From: Bacteriovorax sp. BSW11_IV
Lineage (GTDB): Bacteria; Bdellovibrionota; Bacteriovoracia; Bacteriovoracales; Bacteriovoracaceae
Assembly (NCBI RefSeq): GCF_000447755.1
Contig: NZ_AUNE01000047.1
Coordinates: 1 to 54,408 of the forward strand
Reading direction: 5' to 3'
Length of the DNA: 54,408 nucleotides
Each line of letters begins with the position of its first letter. Position 1 is the first letter of the stretch. Made by a program: the position numbers and the translations under genes. Shown one piece after another: positions 17,574 through 27,123 of the stretch. Below the pieces are notes generated by a model that did not search any database, had not been told where the DNA came from, and worked only from the letters and a program-made list of their open reading frames with translations.

Positions 17574-18028
17574 AAAATTGTATTTTATTTTTAGTATTGG
17601 TTCTAGGATTAAACGTAGTTGCTAAAGCAAACACATGTCTTGAAATGGCAAGTGCTTCTGCCCAAGCAAAACAAAAAGCTGAATCTGGCTTTCAACTTCT
17701 TGTTGATGAGATCAATAAGAAATTAGAAGCACAGGGGAGTGATAATATCTATACGCTTTATCATGATGCTTTTTATGGAAAATGTGAATTTAGCTCACTT
17801 GGGAAAATTTCTAAGGCCATGTCTCTTCAAGCTGACTTCCAAGCACAACTAACGGCCCTTGCCGAAAATAGTGCTCGTGCTTATGAAGCTTATAGTGCTG
17901 AGCTTTGTTCAAATGAGCAGTACGCTCCATCTGCATTTTATATGCAAGTTTACTTCGCTTACCAAGAGCAAGCTCAACCTTGGACGAAATTTGTAGATAC
18001 AATTCTTAATTGTCTTGAAAATAAATAA
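17570..18028 (+). CDS. Small secreted protein of unknown function, possible paralogue of upstream gene
   Basis: The protein (152 aa) has a signal peptide (CILFLVLVLGLNVVAKA). The mature part is helical, with four Cys at TCLEMA, GKCEFS, ELCSNE and LNCLEN. The ATG overlaps the preceding stop (ATGA), so translation is coupled. Shared size, export signal, helical nature and Cys count suggest common descent with the preceding gene, though identity by eye is low. Confidence 0.7.
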   Translation: MKNCILFLVLVLGLNVVAKANTCLEMASASAQAKQKAESGFQLLVDEINKKLEAQGSDNIYTLYHDAFYGKCEFSSLGKISKAMSLQADFQAQLTALAENSARAYEAYSAELCSNEQYAPSAFYMQVYFAYQEQAQPWTKFVDTILNCLENK

Positions 18029-18060
18029 AAAAAAGCTCCCGATTGGGAGCTTTTTTATTT
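18027..18060. terminator. Bidirectional intrinsic terminator
   Basis: The 10-bp arms AAAAGCTCCC (18031-18040) and GGGAGCTTTT (18045-18054) enclose GATT, with A- and T-runs outside. It separates convergent genes. Confidence 0.93.
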
Positions 18061-18075
18061 TAAACGATGTTTTTC

Positions 18076-18807
18076 TTAGAATGGATAAACAACCTGAGCA
18101 CCTTCTTTATCGAACTCAGTGATTGCAAGATTCATGATATTTCCAGTTCCACCACATTGAGGGTAGTGCATAACTGAAGCTGAATCGTACTTCGTTAGTG
18201 GCTTGAAGTTTTCATCTTCATCACAAACACGCTCAGAATCTTTAGAGATGTGCTCGTGTCTGAAACCTAGAACGTGACCAAGTTCGTGACGGATAAAACC
18301 AGCAAGTGCTTTTGCATTGTACTCGTATGAATCGTCGTTAACTAGAACGTCTCTATATTCTCTTGGGTAGTTCGGGAAGAAAGCTCTTGCAAGGTATCTT
18401 TCACCGAAAGCTGGAGCAACGTTGAACATTACGTTGTTGTTTGAAGTTGTACAGTTGTCATCTTCAGAAGCAACATATTCAAAACGTACGTTAGCAGCTT
18501 CCATCCAATCTTTAGTAGCTTGTTTGAATGCAGCTACTGTAGCAGCTTTATTTTTTCCGAATTCATCAGAAACACAGTATGTAAGGTTCATTCTGTCAAA
18601 CTTGTTCCAAATATCGTAAACACCATCAACAGTATCAACGATTAGTTTGTCTTCGTTTGATTGAATGAAATCAAATTTTTGAGAAGGGTGAAGTAGAGGG
18701 ATGTCTCCATCAATAATGTAAACACCTGTGGCCGCATTTTCTTGGTGCACTTCATAGGCCATTGCATTCGTTGCAAGTAGGGCAATTGCTAAAATCCATT
18801 TTTTCAT
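18076..18807 (-). CDS. Secreted astacin-like metzincin protease
   Basis: The protein (243 aa) has a clear signal peptide (WILAIALLATNAMA). The zinc site HELGHVLGFRHEH fits HExxHxxGFxHE, the astacin form, and SVMHYPQC supplies the Met-turn with the Tyr typical of astacins. The N-terminal part is long enough for a short propeptide. It is likely an exported endopeptidase; in a predatory bacterium it could act on prey proteins, which is inference. Upstream on the coding strand is a strong ribosome-binding site (GGAAGGAGAAA). It is monocistronic. Confidence 0.88.
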   Translation of the reverse strand: MKKWILAIALLATNAMAYEVHQENAATGVYIIDGDIPLLHPSQKFDFIQSNEDKLIVDTVDGVYDIWNKFDRMNLTYCVSDEFGKNKAATVAAFKQATKDWMEAANVRFEYVASEDDNCTTSNNNVMFNVAPAFGERYLARAFFPNYPREYRDVLVNDDSYEYNAKALAGFIRHELGHVLGFRHEHISKDSERVCDEDENFKPLTKYDSASVMHYPQCGGTGNIMNLAITEFDKEGAQVVYPF

Positions 18808-18918
18808 CGTGTTTCTCCTTCCAATTCCGAGGAAACGATAATTCCATGGTAAATATTACCCGTCTACTAATGTCAGACTTTGTAATTATTTCATGGCAAA
18901 TTTGCCCTGAGCATGGCG

Positions 18919-20250
18919 TTAAGAGTTGAATATTCTATAGATCATGACAATGAGCACAAGTGTCGGGGCCACGATTTTAAGTAAGAAATTCCAACTTTTG
19001 AACAGCATACTGTCTTTTGAAACGTTAAGTTCACGGGCCTTCTCGTCATTTGAAATGACATAAGCGCAAAAAATGGCCAATAAAATCCCGCCAAGAGGAA
19101 GCGTCCAATTTGATGTGATGTAATCAAGATGATCCATAATTTTAAGTTTAGAAATAAACTCACTACCACCATTAGAAAGCGCACAAAAAACTCCAAGAAA
19201 CCAAATAGATCCCCCTGAAACAAGTGTTGCCTTAGCGCGCGACATATTTCTGTTTTCAATGAAAAAGGCCGTCACTGGCTCTAGTAGTGAGATTGTCGAA
19301 CTAAGAGCAGCAAAGGCGATTAGAAGATAAAAAACAGCACAAATATAATTTCCAAACGGAAGATGCTGAAGCTCTACCGAGAGAGTTGTAAACAAAATAG
19401 AGGCCGACTCGCGCACTTCCATTTTCGTACCAAATATAATGGGATAAATCATAAGGCACGCCATCAGTGCAAAAATAGTATCAAGAACACCAATCCATAA
19501 TGTGGCCTTTAACAGAGAGTTCTTTTTTGGAAAGTAAGAACCGTATACGATCATCGTTCCCATACCGACAGAGAGAGTGAAAAACGCGTGACCCATGGCC
19601 TCTAGGATTGCATGGGCCGTGATTTTTGAAAGATCAATATCAAAGAGAAAATTCAGCGTATCACCCGCGCCGTATTTAGAAACTGTCACACTCATGACAA
19701 CAACGATGAGAACTCCGAGAACTGGCATAAGAACTTCGATGGCCTTTTCAATTCCTTTAGTTCCTCGCCAAACAATGAGTGAAGTCATTGCCATAAAAAT
19801 TGTATGATAAAGAATTTGTTTTCCAGGATTAGAAACGAAGCTGCCAAAGTGTTGACCTGTTGTGGTGAAATCAAGATGAGAAAGATTTCCTAGAAGAGCG
19901 TTGATAAAATAATCCACTGTCCAGCCCGCAACGACGGAGTAGAAAGAGAGAATCCCAAAACCCGTAAATAAGCAAAGGGCACCAACAAGTTTCCACCAAC
20001 GATTGTGATTTGATAATTTTACGATGGCATCGTAGGCGTTGCGCTCAGAGTTTCTTCCTATTAGCATCTCGGCCAAAAGGATGGGCATACCAATAATAAG
20101 GACGGCCAAAAGGTAGACCAGAACAAAGGTTCCACCGCCGTTTTCATAAGTGATATAGGGAAATTTCCATATATTTCCAAGTCCAACCGCTGAACCAACA
20201 CAGGCCATAATGAATAATATACTAGAACTCCATTTCTTTCTCTCTACCAC
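18919..20250 (-). CDS. Neurotransmitter:sodium symporter (NSS) family transporter
   Basis: The frame is open up to 20313, but GTG at 20250 follows AAGGA at good spacing and gives VVERKKWSSS, the usual short cytoplasmic head of the family. This start leaves about 443 aa. The first helix carries SAVGLGNIWKFPYITYENGG, the NSS sodium/substrate signature. About eleven helices are visible, the size of the MhsT-like bacterial branch rather than LeuT (twelve). It is expected to import an amino acid with Na+. No partner gene is adjacent. Confidence 0.9.
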   Translation of the reverse strand: MVERKKWSSSILFIMACVGSAVGLGNIWKFPYITYENGGGTFVLVYLLAVLIIGMPILLAEMLIGRNSERNAYDAIVKLSNHNRWWKLVGALCLFTGFGILSFYSVVAGWTVDYFINALLGNLSHLDFTTTGQHFGSFVSNPGKQILYHTIFMAMTSLIVWRGTKGIEKAIEVLMPVLGVLIVVVMSVTVSKYGAGDTLNFLFDIDLSKITAHAILEAMGHAFFTLSVGMGTMIVYGSYFPKKNSLLKATLWIGVLDTIFALMACLMIYPIIFGTKMEVRESASILFTTLSVELQHLPFGNYICAVFYLLIAFAALSSTISLLEPVTAFFIENRNMSRAKATLVSGGSIWFLGVFCALSNGGSEFISKLKIMDHLDYITSNWTLPLGGILLAIFCAYVISNDEKARELNVSKDSMLFKSWNFLLKIVAPTLVLIVMIYRIFNS

Positions 20251-20386
20251 TTGCAATCCTTGAATAGTGTTTTCCCTAATTATTATTGTGGCAAGAAATC
20301 CCATTTTTAACAAGATTTCTTGAACTTAGCCCCTTGCGCTTGACATTGATGAATTAGGGGCTATGGTTATTGTAGAGGTGATTAGG

Positions 20387-20743
20387 ATGATTAACGCTTA
20401 CAACGACCTTTTTAAACTTAAAGAAAAAGTAAAGTTCTATGGCATTAGGCCAACAGAAAATGAAGTAGCTGTCTTTGAAAACCTTTTTTTTACGAAGCTT
20501 AAAATACACCAATCGAAAAATTCGATTTCGATTAATATTTTCAAAGAAAGAGATGAATTCTTCGCTGAGGCCCTTATCGAGCGCCCTAGTGGAGTAGAAG
20601 TGTTTAGACACTTCGAAAATTCGCTTCTCGGTGTGGCCCAGAAAGTTTATGATGACCTAAAGTTCTCAGGCCAATTGCAATTCCATACAGGTCTCATGAA
20701 TCCTGGCCTTATGGCCAATGCAAAGGTACTTAGAACCAAATAG
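20387..20743 (+). CDS. Conserved-looking hypothetical protein
   Basis: ATG at 20387 is chosen because GAGGTGA lies 7 bp upstream; an earlier ATG at 20363 has its only purine run too close. The product (118 aa) is soluble, with a run NSISINIFKERDEFFAEA and a C-terminal LQFHTGLMNPGLMANAKVL. I see no known motif. It ends 18 bp before the large hybrid kinase and may be cotranscribed with it. Confidence 0.6.
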   Translation: MINAYNDLFKLKEKVKFYGIRPTENEVAVFENLFFTKLKIHQSKNSISINIFKERDEFFAEALIERPSGVEVFRHFENSLLGVAQKVYDDLKFSGQLQFHTGLMNPGLMANAKVLRTK

Positions 20744-20761
20744 AACTTTTGGTTAAGTAGT

Positions 20762-23377
20762 ATGATTAAAAAAACACAAGTCTATGTTGTGTATTTTCTG
20801 CTCGCAGGATTTAATACACTGTTGGTTTTGTACGTTCTGTATGAAGCGAGCAGTACTATCTGGCTTGGCAAATCAAAATACGTCGATCAAGAAGTACGCA
20901 TGTCCCGCTTCCAGCGCGTCGATCATATTGTGCGCCAAATTTCTAGCTTGCGCTTAATGAGCAATCACGCGATCATTTCAAAAAATGTCGGCAATATTAG
21001 AAAAGACTTTGCCGTCGAACTGCAACAAGTTAAAAATGACCTTGATACCACGGCCGATCTTTTTCAAGATGGTTACAGAAAAAATGAGGCGGAAAAATAT
21101 TTCACCGAAATCAAAAAGACTATCGGTGAAATTGAAATGTATACCCATGAAGTTTTTGATCTCATCGACAAAGGTGAAATTGAAAAGGCCGCCATTACCC
21201 ACGTTAAGGCCGGCATCATTGCCAATAATATTGCCGTTCAACATTTAACTTTCAGAGATGTTCACAGAGCTGGTCGTCGTTTAGAGCTAGCAAAAGAAGA
21301 CGGTTTTTTAGAGCAAAAATTTAATACATTATTTTTTGTCGGCATCGTTATTCTCATCAGTATCTTATTTGCCATCATCTTTGGGCTACGCCTGCGTCGT
21401 ACGACATTTCAAAGCGCAGAGGAAATCAAAAATAAGAATGATGAAATCATCAAACAAAGAGATTTCTTTGAGACAATTTTAAATCACATGATCGATGGCC
21501 TTGTCGTTCAAGACAGTAAGGGCACAATGGTTAAGTGCAATAAGTCTGCCGAGATACTTTTAAGTAAGGCGCCTGATAGATTATTGGGTGCAAATGCTTT
21601 CGATGGCTCATGGCGGGTGAAAAATATTTCTGGTGAATGGCTTGAACCCAATGAATTTCCCTCTATGAAAGCTCTTCTATCTCGCACGCCTACTCGCAAT
21701 GCCATCGTTAGTGTAAACGATGAGAGGCGCTGGCTCATGGTGAACTCGGCCCCATACTTTGAAGGAAATAGTGAGGACCCAAGTCTTGTCATTAGTACCA
21801 TTCGCGATATCACACCTCAAAGAGAACTTGAGCAAAAGGTGCGCGATGAAAAAGAGCGCCTTGATCTTGCGATCACAAGCTCGGGCATCGGAGTGTGGGA
21901 TTGGGATATCGATGTCAATGAAGTGAGTTGGACCGATCACATGTATGAAATTTATGATGTGCAAAAGGGTGTACAAGATCTTCGCTATCTTGATTGGGAA
22001 AATCGTCTACATCCAGAAGATTTGCCTCGAATAAAATCTTTACTCGATGATGTTCTCGTCGGTCTTCGCCCATACGACTGCCGCTTCAGAGTCGTGAGAG
22101 CGAATGGCGAGATTAGACATGTTAGAGGTGTGGCGAAAGTTTACTTTGATGAAGCGGGCAAGGCCAAGCGAATGAATGGTGTAAACTGGGATATTACTTC
22201 ACAAATAGAACACGAACTTGTTTTAAAAGAGGCCCGCGATCGCGCGGAGATGGCCTCAAAGGCCAAGTCAGAGTTCTTGGCCAATATGAGCCACGAGATC
22301 AGAACGCCTATGCACGGCATTCTTGGAATGGTCGGCCTTTTGATGGACACAAAACTTTCTGAGGATCAGCTCGATATGATTAAGACAATCAAATCCAGCG
22401 GTGATGGGCTAATGGCGATTTTAAATGATGTCCTCGATTTTAGTAAAATCGAATCGGGCAAACTCGAGCTTTTAAAAGAAGAGTTTAAATTGCGCGAGAC
22501 TATTAATGAGATCGCTTCTCTTTTTAGCTTCGAGGCCCAAAGAAAAAAGATTTCTCTCTCGGTAAATTTCGACGAGCACTGTCCTAACGTTGTGGTGGGT
22601 GATGCCGTTCGCATTCGCCAAATCATTTTAAATCTTGTCAGTAATGGAGTGAAGTTTACAAAGGTGGGCGGCGTATCGGTTCAAGTATCGCCAATTTTAA
22701 TTGAAGGTGCAGGCGCTGGAGTTCGCATTGATGTGAAAGATACGGGAATTGGTATTAGCGAAGAGGGCGCAGAGAAAATTTTCAAAACATTCTCTCAAGG
22801 CGACTCATCAATCACGCGCGAATTTGGCGGTACGGGGCTGGGCCTTGCGATTTCTTCGAAGCTTGCGGCCTTAATGGGTGGAAAAGTTTATTTTAAAAGT
22901 AAGGTGGGCGAGGGCTCAACGTTTACGTTTGAGGTGCCTCTTGAATATATCGATTCAGCGATCGAGGATGCGCAGGATCTCATCTTTCCTGTCGAAGAGT
23001 TTGCAAGTAAGAGCTACAAAATCCTCGTGGCCGAGGACAATGAGATCAACCAAAAAATTGCAAAGATGATGCTCGAAAAATTAGGCCACGTCGCCGTCTT
23101 TGCCTTTGACGGCCTTGACGCTCTCAATATTTTAGAGCGCGAGTCTTTTGACTTTATTTTGATGGACATTCAAATGCCGCAAATGGACGGCATCAGCGCC
23201 ACCAAGGCCATCTTAGAAAAATACGGCAACGCCGCTCCTCCAATCATCGCCATGACCGCCAACGTTTTCTCCGAGGATCGCGAGCGCTGCTTCAGTGCCG
23301 GCATGCAGGACTTCATCCCAAAACCCGTCACCCACATCGAGCTCGAAAAGGTGATTGCGCGCCTAAACCTTGGCTAG
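20762..23377 (+). CDS. Membrane hybrid histidine kinase with PAS domains and receiver
   Basis: The protein (871 aa) has an N-terminal helix, a four-helix-bundle type periplasmic region (residues 35-185), and a second helix ([17 protein letters not shown]). Two PAS domains follow ([38 protein letters not shown]). Then come HisKA with the His in [12 protein letters not shown], HATPase_c ([16 protein letters not shown]) and a receiver ([10 protein letters not shown], phospho-Asp in [11 protein letters not shown], Lys in PKPVTH). The architecture resembles BarA/TorS-type sensors, but the signal is unknown. The last third is visibly more GC-rich in codon choice than the rest of the window. No Hpt domain is attached. 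Confidence 0.93.
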   Translation: MIKKTQVYVVYFLLAGFNTLLVLYVLYEASSTIWLGKSKYVDQEVRMSRFQRVDHIVRQISSLRLMSNHAIISKNVGNIRKDFAVELQQVKNDLDTTADLFQDGYRKNEAEKYFTEIKKTIGEIEMYTHEVFDLIDKGEIEKAAITHVKAGIIANNIAVQHLTFRDVHRAGRRLELAKEDGFLEQKFNTLFFVGIVILISILFAIIFGLRLRRTTFQSAEEIKNKNDEIIKQRDFFETILNHMIDGLVVQDSKGTMVKCNKSAEILLSKAPDRLLGANAFDGSWRVKNISGEWLEPNEFPSMKALLSRTPTRNAIVSVNDERRWLMVNSAPYFEGNSEDPSLVISTIRDITPQRELEQKVRDEKERLDLAITSSGIGVWDWDIDVNEVSWTDHMYEIYDVQKGVQDLRYLDWENRLHPEDLPRIKSLLDDVLVGLRPYDCRFRVVRANGEIRHVRGVAKVYFDEAGKAKRMNGVNWDITSQIEHELVLKEARDRAEMASKAKSEFLANMSHEIRTPMHGILGMVGLLMDTKLSEDQLDMIKTIKSSGDGLMAILNDVLDFSKIESGKLELLKEEFKLRETINEIASLFSFEAQRKKISLSVNFDEHCPNVVVGDAVRIRQIILNLVSNGVKFTKVGGVSVQVSPILIEGAGAGVRIDVKDTGIGISEEGAEKIFKTFSQGDSSITREFGGTGLGLAISSKLAALMGGKVYFKSKVGEGSTFTFEVPLEYIDSAIEDAQDLIFPVEEFASKSYKILVAEDNEINQKIAKMMLEKLGHVAVFAFDGLDALNILERESFDFILMDIQMPQMDGISATKAILEKYGNAAPPIIAMTANVFSEDRERCFSAGMQDFIPKPVTHIELEKVIARLNLG

Positions 23378-23446
23378 CCCCGCAGGAATCATTGCGTTAA
23401 CCCATTAAAACCTCAGATTTCACAAGTCTTTTGGCAAACATTATGT

Positions 23447-23452
23447 TATAAT
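23447..23452 (+). promoter_or_regulatory. -10 box of ssrA promoter
   Basis: TATAAT lies 42 bp before the mature 5' end of the tmRNA. No good -35 hexamer is seen at 16-18 bp. Confidence 0.55.
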
Positions 23453-23458
23453 GTGGCT

Positions 23459-23479
23459 GCCTATTTCGCCAAAATAGGC
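23459..23479 (+). promoter_or_regulatory. Hairpin in the 5' leader of pre-tmRNA
   Basis: The arms GCCTATTT (23459-23466) and AAATAGGC (23472-23479) lie between the promoter and the mature 5' end. RNase P would remove this leader. Confidence 0.5.
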
Positions 23480-23493
23480 TCCAAAATCCATAT

Positions 23494-23877
23494 GGGGGTG
23501 CCCTGGTTTCGACGGGCCAACTGACGGATTGTCGGGCGTGTCCAGGTTGATCTCCAAGGTCCTGGTTAAAAGGAGATCAAACAATAATTGCAGAATCTAA
23601 TTTTGCTCCAGCTATGGCCGCTTAATTTTTTAAACCGCCGTTTAAATAGCTTGAGGGGTTAGCACCCGATAAACAGAAGCTAACACAGCAGTGGTGACAA
23701 CTGCCTAACTTGTCGCGAAGGAGTGGCCGTTAATACCTTCTGAAAAAATATGCGGGGGTTGTCGCGTACGCATCATGCGAATAGTCCCGTTCCTGGACAA
23801 GAACTCAGGAACTACGCACGTAGGCCGCTTTTTTGATGTTGGTTCGGACGCGGGTTCGATTCCCGCCACCTCCACCA
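23494..23877 (+). ncRNA. ssrA: tmRNA (SsrA), one-piece
   Basis: The 5' end (GGGGGTG, then the GGTTTCGACGGG typical of tmRNA) pairs with CACCTCC before the 3' ACCA to form the acceptor stem, which fixes both ends. The T-arm GGTTCGATTCC is present near the 3' end. The tag-coding frame ends in codons for AESNFAPAMAA followed by TAA at 23623-23625; the exact resume codon just upstream is not certain. tmRNA with SmpB rescues stalled ribosomes and tags the product for proteolysis. It is unpermuted and followed by its own terminator. The gene is the insertion target for the island downstream: its last 14 nt recur at 38,750. Confidence 0.97.
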
Positions 23878-23881
23878 AAAT

Positions 23882-23917
23882 AAAAAAACCAACCATTGAG
23901 TTGGTTTTTTTATTTTT
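23882..23917 (+). terminator. Terminator of ssrA
   Basis: AACCAAC and GTTGGTT flank a CATTGA loop and are followed by TTTTTTATTTTT, a few bases past the tmRNA 3' end. Confidence 0.9.
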
Positions 23918-23965
23918 ATGGGTCACGAAATTTTCGAAGGTGGCCCTTCGGGTTGTTGAGGCGGC

Positions 23966-23984
23966 AAATGCCACGATGGCATTT
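23966..23984. repeat. Hairpin in the ssrA 3' flank
   Basis: The perfect 8-bp arms AAATGCCA and TGGCATTT enclose CGA within an unusually GC-rich stretch (23,930-24,040). It resembles a REP-type hairpin; only one copy is seen here. Confidence 0.4.
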
Positions 23985-24060
23985 GATGCCGAGAACCCCT
24001 GACGAGCGAGCAAGATGCGAGTGAGAGAGGGCGATGGGTTTTGTTAAGAAAACACCTTTA

Positions 24061-24383
24061 AGTGGGAACAACCGAAAATTTTTGTAGTTGCAAGCGAAAT
24101 GGATGGATTATAGGAAACATTCTTTAGTCCCCAGGAAGCAAGAGTTATTCTTTTTCAAATCGCTAGAGTTGCATTGGGAGTCATTGGCCAGCTTTGAAAT
24201 TTTTTGGGAAGCCAATCTCGCCCATTTTTGATATTCCAATGAGACTTATAAAAATATTATAAAATACAGACAATCTAAATGATGTGGCATATTGTTTTAT
24301 ATCTGCTCTTTAAAACAGAGAATTAAAATATAAATGGGTTATAAAAACTATTACTTAACGGAAGTTGCGTAGGAAGTTCAAAA
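24061..24383. other. Intergenic stretch between ssrA flank and DUF3995 gene
   Basis: No gene is visible. The stretch starts after the segment (24,014-24,055) that recurs at 28,440-28,483. It contains one copy of a 55-bp repeat (24,151-24,205, second copy at 45,970) and otherwise AT-rich sequence ahead of the DUF3995 start. Confidence 0.6.
24151..24205. repeat. 55-bp dispersed repeat, copy 1
   Basis: It matches 45,970-46,024 at 48 of 55 positions by eye, and most of the differences are transitions. Copy 2 lies just after an IS3-family orfA remnant, so the unit may derive from the end of that element. Confidence 0.6.
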
Positions 24384-24818
24384 ATGAACATTATATTGGG
24401 TACATTGCTATCAATCATATTTTTCACCTTATCGTTAATACACGTCTACTGGTTATTCGGTGGAGAGAAGGGATTAGAAGAAGCTCTTCCATTTCCTTCT
24501 ATCAATGCAAAGAGTCCTGTTTTTAGACCTGGAAAACTCGGTATTTTGCTCGTTTCTGCCATTTTAGGTTGTTTGGGAATTTTTGTTATTATAAAGACAT
24601 ATGGCCCAAATCTCAGATTGAACATCTTACCTGATTATTTAGAATATTATTTTTTTAACGTAGTTGCTTTTTTATTTTTTATTAGGGCAATAGGTGATTT
24701 TAAATATGTTGGAATAACGAAGAAGGTAAAAGGGACAAAATTCTCAAAATGGGACTCTTTCTTGTACATTCCTTTATGTCTTGTGATCTCAGTTTTAACT
24801 TTGATCATAAATCACTAG
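24384..24818 (+). CDS. DUF3995 membrane protein
   Basis: The protein (144 aa) has four predicted membrane helices. The family pattern is clear: SLIHVYWLFGGEKG in the first helix, then FFIRAIGDFKYVGITKKVKG, then SFLYIPLCLVIS. The function of DUF3995 is unknown. It lies alone, 117 bp before the antiporter gene, and is the first complete gene downstream of ssrA. Confidence 0.85.
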   Translation: MNIILGTLLSIIFFTLSLIHVYWLFGGEKGLEEALPFPSINAKSPVFRPGKLGILLVSAILGCLGIFVIIKTYGPNLRLNILPDYLEYYFFNVVAFLFFIRAIGDFKYVGITKKVKGTKFSKWDSFLYIPLCLVISVLTLIINH

Positions 24819-24935
24819 ATTACTGAGCCTGATCTCCTTTTGTTTCAATAACTATGATCTGGACTTCTTCTTTCATTTTTAATTTTAAATTTACTGTCAA
24901 ATCAATCTCAAATATTATTGAACAAAGAGGTTTTT

Positions 24936-25904
24936 ATGACAGTATTTGCTATTTCAGTTGTGCTTGGATTAATTTTACTCGTTTGGAGTGCCGACAAATT
25001 TGTTGATGGGGCCTCAAATGTAGCTCGACATTATGGGATGTCTCCTCTTCTTATAGGGATGGTGATCATTGGCTTTGGAACATCTGCTCCCGAAATGGTC
25101 GTCTCTGCATTGGCATCCATTCAAGGAAATCCGGGAATTGCTATTGGTAATGCCTACGGTTCAAATATTACGAACATTGCTCTTATCTTAGGTATCACTT
25201 CTTTGATCGTACCAATTTCTGTTCATTCCCAGGTGTTAAAAAAAGAGCTTCCCATTCTTTTTATAATTACAGTGGTGAGTATTGGCGTCTTGATCGATTT
25301 AAATTTGTCGCGCACTGATGCAGTCATCTTACTGCTGATTTTTGCAGGGCTAATGGTCTGGACTATTCGCGAAGGGCTTAGAAGTAGCAAAGATACTTTC
25401 GCTAAAGAAATGGATAGTGAGCTTAAGGAGCGTAAGGTCTCTATTAAAAAATCCTATATCATGCTCTCAGGTGGTCTCGTTTTACTTATTCTAAGTTCAA
25501 GACTTCTTGTGTATGGGGCAGTAGGAATTGCGCAGGCCCTTGGTGTATCAGATATCATTGTTGGACTAACGGTGGTTGCCGTGGGGACTTCTTTACCTGA
25601 GTTAGCGTCATCAGTAATAGCGGCAAGAAAAGGGGAGCCTGATATTGCTCTTGGAAATGTTTTGGGTTCAAACCTTTTTAATACTCTTGCCGTTGTGGGG
25701 ATTTCTGGAGTTATTCATCCTATCGCCATCGAAAAAGAAGTCTTCTACCGCGACATTGGAGTTATGACGGCCCTGACACTTTCATTGTTCATTCTTGGAT
25801 ATGGTTTTAAAAAGCAGGGAAAAATCAATCGAGTCGAAGGTGGAATTTTACTTTGCTCTTACGTGGCCTATACGATTTATCTAATAACAACAGTGACGAA
25901 GTGA
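24936..25904 (+). CDS. CaCA-family Na+/Ca2+ (cation) exchanger
   Basis: ATG at 24936 is preferred, with AAAGAGG just upstream. The 322-aa protein has two alpha-repeats of the YrbG/CaCA type, IIGFGTSAPEMVVSALAS and VVAVGTSLPELASSVIAA, each with its acidic residue, and ten or so membrane helices. It should exchange Na+ or K+ for Ca2+ at the inner membrane. chrA starts 2 bp after its stop codon, so both are in one transcript. Confidence 0.92.
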   Translation: MTVFAISVVLGLILLVWSADKFVDGASNVARHYGMSPLLIGMVIIGFGTSAPEMVVSALASIQGNPGIAIGNAYGSNITNIALILGITSLIVPISVHSQVLKKELPILFIITVVSIGVLIDLNLSRTDAVILLLIFAGLMVWTIREGLRSSKDTFAKEMDSELKERKVSIKKSYIMLSGGLVLLILSSRLLVYGAVGIAQALGVSDIIVGLTVVAVGTSLPELASSVIAARKGEPDIALGNVLGSNLFNTLAVVGISGVIHPIAIEKEVFYRDIGVMTALTLSLFILGYGFKKQGKINRVEGGILLCSYVAYTIYLITTVTK

Positions 25905-25906
25905 TT

Positions 25907-27073
25907 ATGCTTGAAGTTTTCCTAACGGCCCTACGACTAGGCCTCACTTCATTCGGTGGCCCAGTTGCTCATTTAAGTTATTTCCATGATGAATATGTTA
26001 AAAAGAAGAAGTGGATAAGCGAGCACGCCTTCGCCGATCTCGTGGCCCTTTGCCAATTTTTGCCAGGGCCTGCGAGCAGTCAAGTGGGAATGGCCATCGG
26101 TCTATCAAGGGCCGGAATCTTTGGCGCGATTCTCTCTTGGATTGGCTTCACGCTGCCTTCTGCAATTATTCTAATTTTATTCGGACTTGGAATTACCCGT
26201 CTCAATCTCGATGCGCATACGTCTTGGTTGCATGCCCTAAAGGTGGTGGCAGTGGCCGTTGTTGCTCAGGCCGTAATAGGAATGGGAAAAAAACTTTGCC
26301 CCGATATAAAAAGGGCATCGATTGCAATTATATCGAGTGCAATCGTTCTTTTTGTTCATTCACCCTTTATTCAGATTTTCGTACTTGTTGCAGCAGGAAT
26401 TTTTGGTGCATTTTTTTTGAAAACAACAACCGATCTTCCGCACGAACCACTCCATAAAGGAAGCCGTCGCATTGGCGCAATTTTTATTTCCCTATTTTTT
26501 GCGTTGCTCTTTTTACTACCAATTCTAAGATCAATTTATCCTGAGCAAGGACTGAAAATGTTCGACAGCTTTTACCGAGCAGGCGCACTTGTATTCGGCG
26601 GTGGTCACGTGGTCCTGCCTCTTTTGCAAGCAGAGGTCGTACCAACAGGTCAGCTCACAAATGATCTTTTCATGGCAGGCTACGGACTCTCTAACGCTAT
26701 CCCTGGTCCACTGTTTGCGTTTAGCGCCTACTTGGGTGCAGTCTCTTCACTATCACCCACAGGAGTCCTTGGCGCAGTAATAACTTTGATTGCCATCTTC
26801 CTGCCATCCTTTCTTTTAGTTGTTGGAGTTTTACCATTTTGGGAAAAGCTCAGATCCATCTCACGAGTGCGACAATCAATGCTAGGCCTTAATGCTGCAG
26901 TTGTGGGAATTTTGCTTGCGGCCCTATACAATCCCGTTTGGACGAGCGCCATATTTTCTCTGAAAGATTTTGCCTTGGCCTTTTTTGGATTTCTTTTACT
27001 TCAGGTTTGGAAGATGCCTTCTTGGGGGGTGGTGGTTGTCACGGTGTTAGTTGCTAATTTCTTTACTTACTGA
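25907..27073 (+). CDS. chrA: ChrA chromate transporter family protein
   Basis: The start is ATG at 25907, 2 bp after the antiporter stop. The 388-aa protein has two CHR domains: the first carries GLTSFGGPVAHLSYFHDE and QFLPGPASSQ, the second GALVFGGGHVVLPLLQ and SNAIPGPLF. Full-length ChrA proteins export chromate, or move other anions, across the inner membrane. No ChrB regulator is seen. A terminator follows at once. Confidence 0.92.
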   Translation: MLEVFLTALRLGLTSFGGPVAHLSYFHDEYVKKKKWISEHAFADLVALCQFLPGPASSQVGMAIGLSRAGIFGAILSWIGFTLPSAIILILFGLGITRLNLDAHTSWLHALKVVAVAVVAQAVIGMGKKLCPDIKRASIAIISSAIVLFVHSPFIQIFVLVAAGIFGAFFLKTTTDLPHEPLHKGSRRIGAIFISLFFALLFLLPILRSIYPEQGLKMFDSFYRAGALVFGGGHVVLPLLQAEVVPTGQLTNDLFMAGYGLSNAIPGPLFAFSAYLGAVSSLSPTGVLGAVITLIAIFLPSFLLVVGVLPFWEKLRSISRVRQSMLGLNAAVVGILLAALYNPVWTSAIFSLKDFALAFFGFLLLQVWKMPSWGVVVVTVLVANFFTY

Positions 27074-27093
27074 AAGTATCTCCTTTTTTATCT

Positions 27094-27123
27094 ATGCCCA
27101 GGAGCTTGGGCATCAAGTTTTTT
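27094..27123 (+). terminator. Intrinsic terminator of chrA operon
   Basis: The arms ATGCCCA (27094-27100) and TGGGCAT (27107-27113) are followed by a run of six T. It overlaps the stop codon of the convergent WYL gene. Confidence 0.8.

Noticed and set aside
23705-24013. Minus-strand frame of 102 codons across ssrA containing VAGIEPASEPTS
   Set aside because: It is the antisense of the tmRNA 3' end. Frames like this are widely mis-annotated as proteins; there is no start signal or family support.
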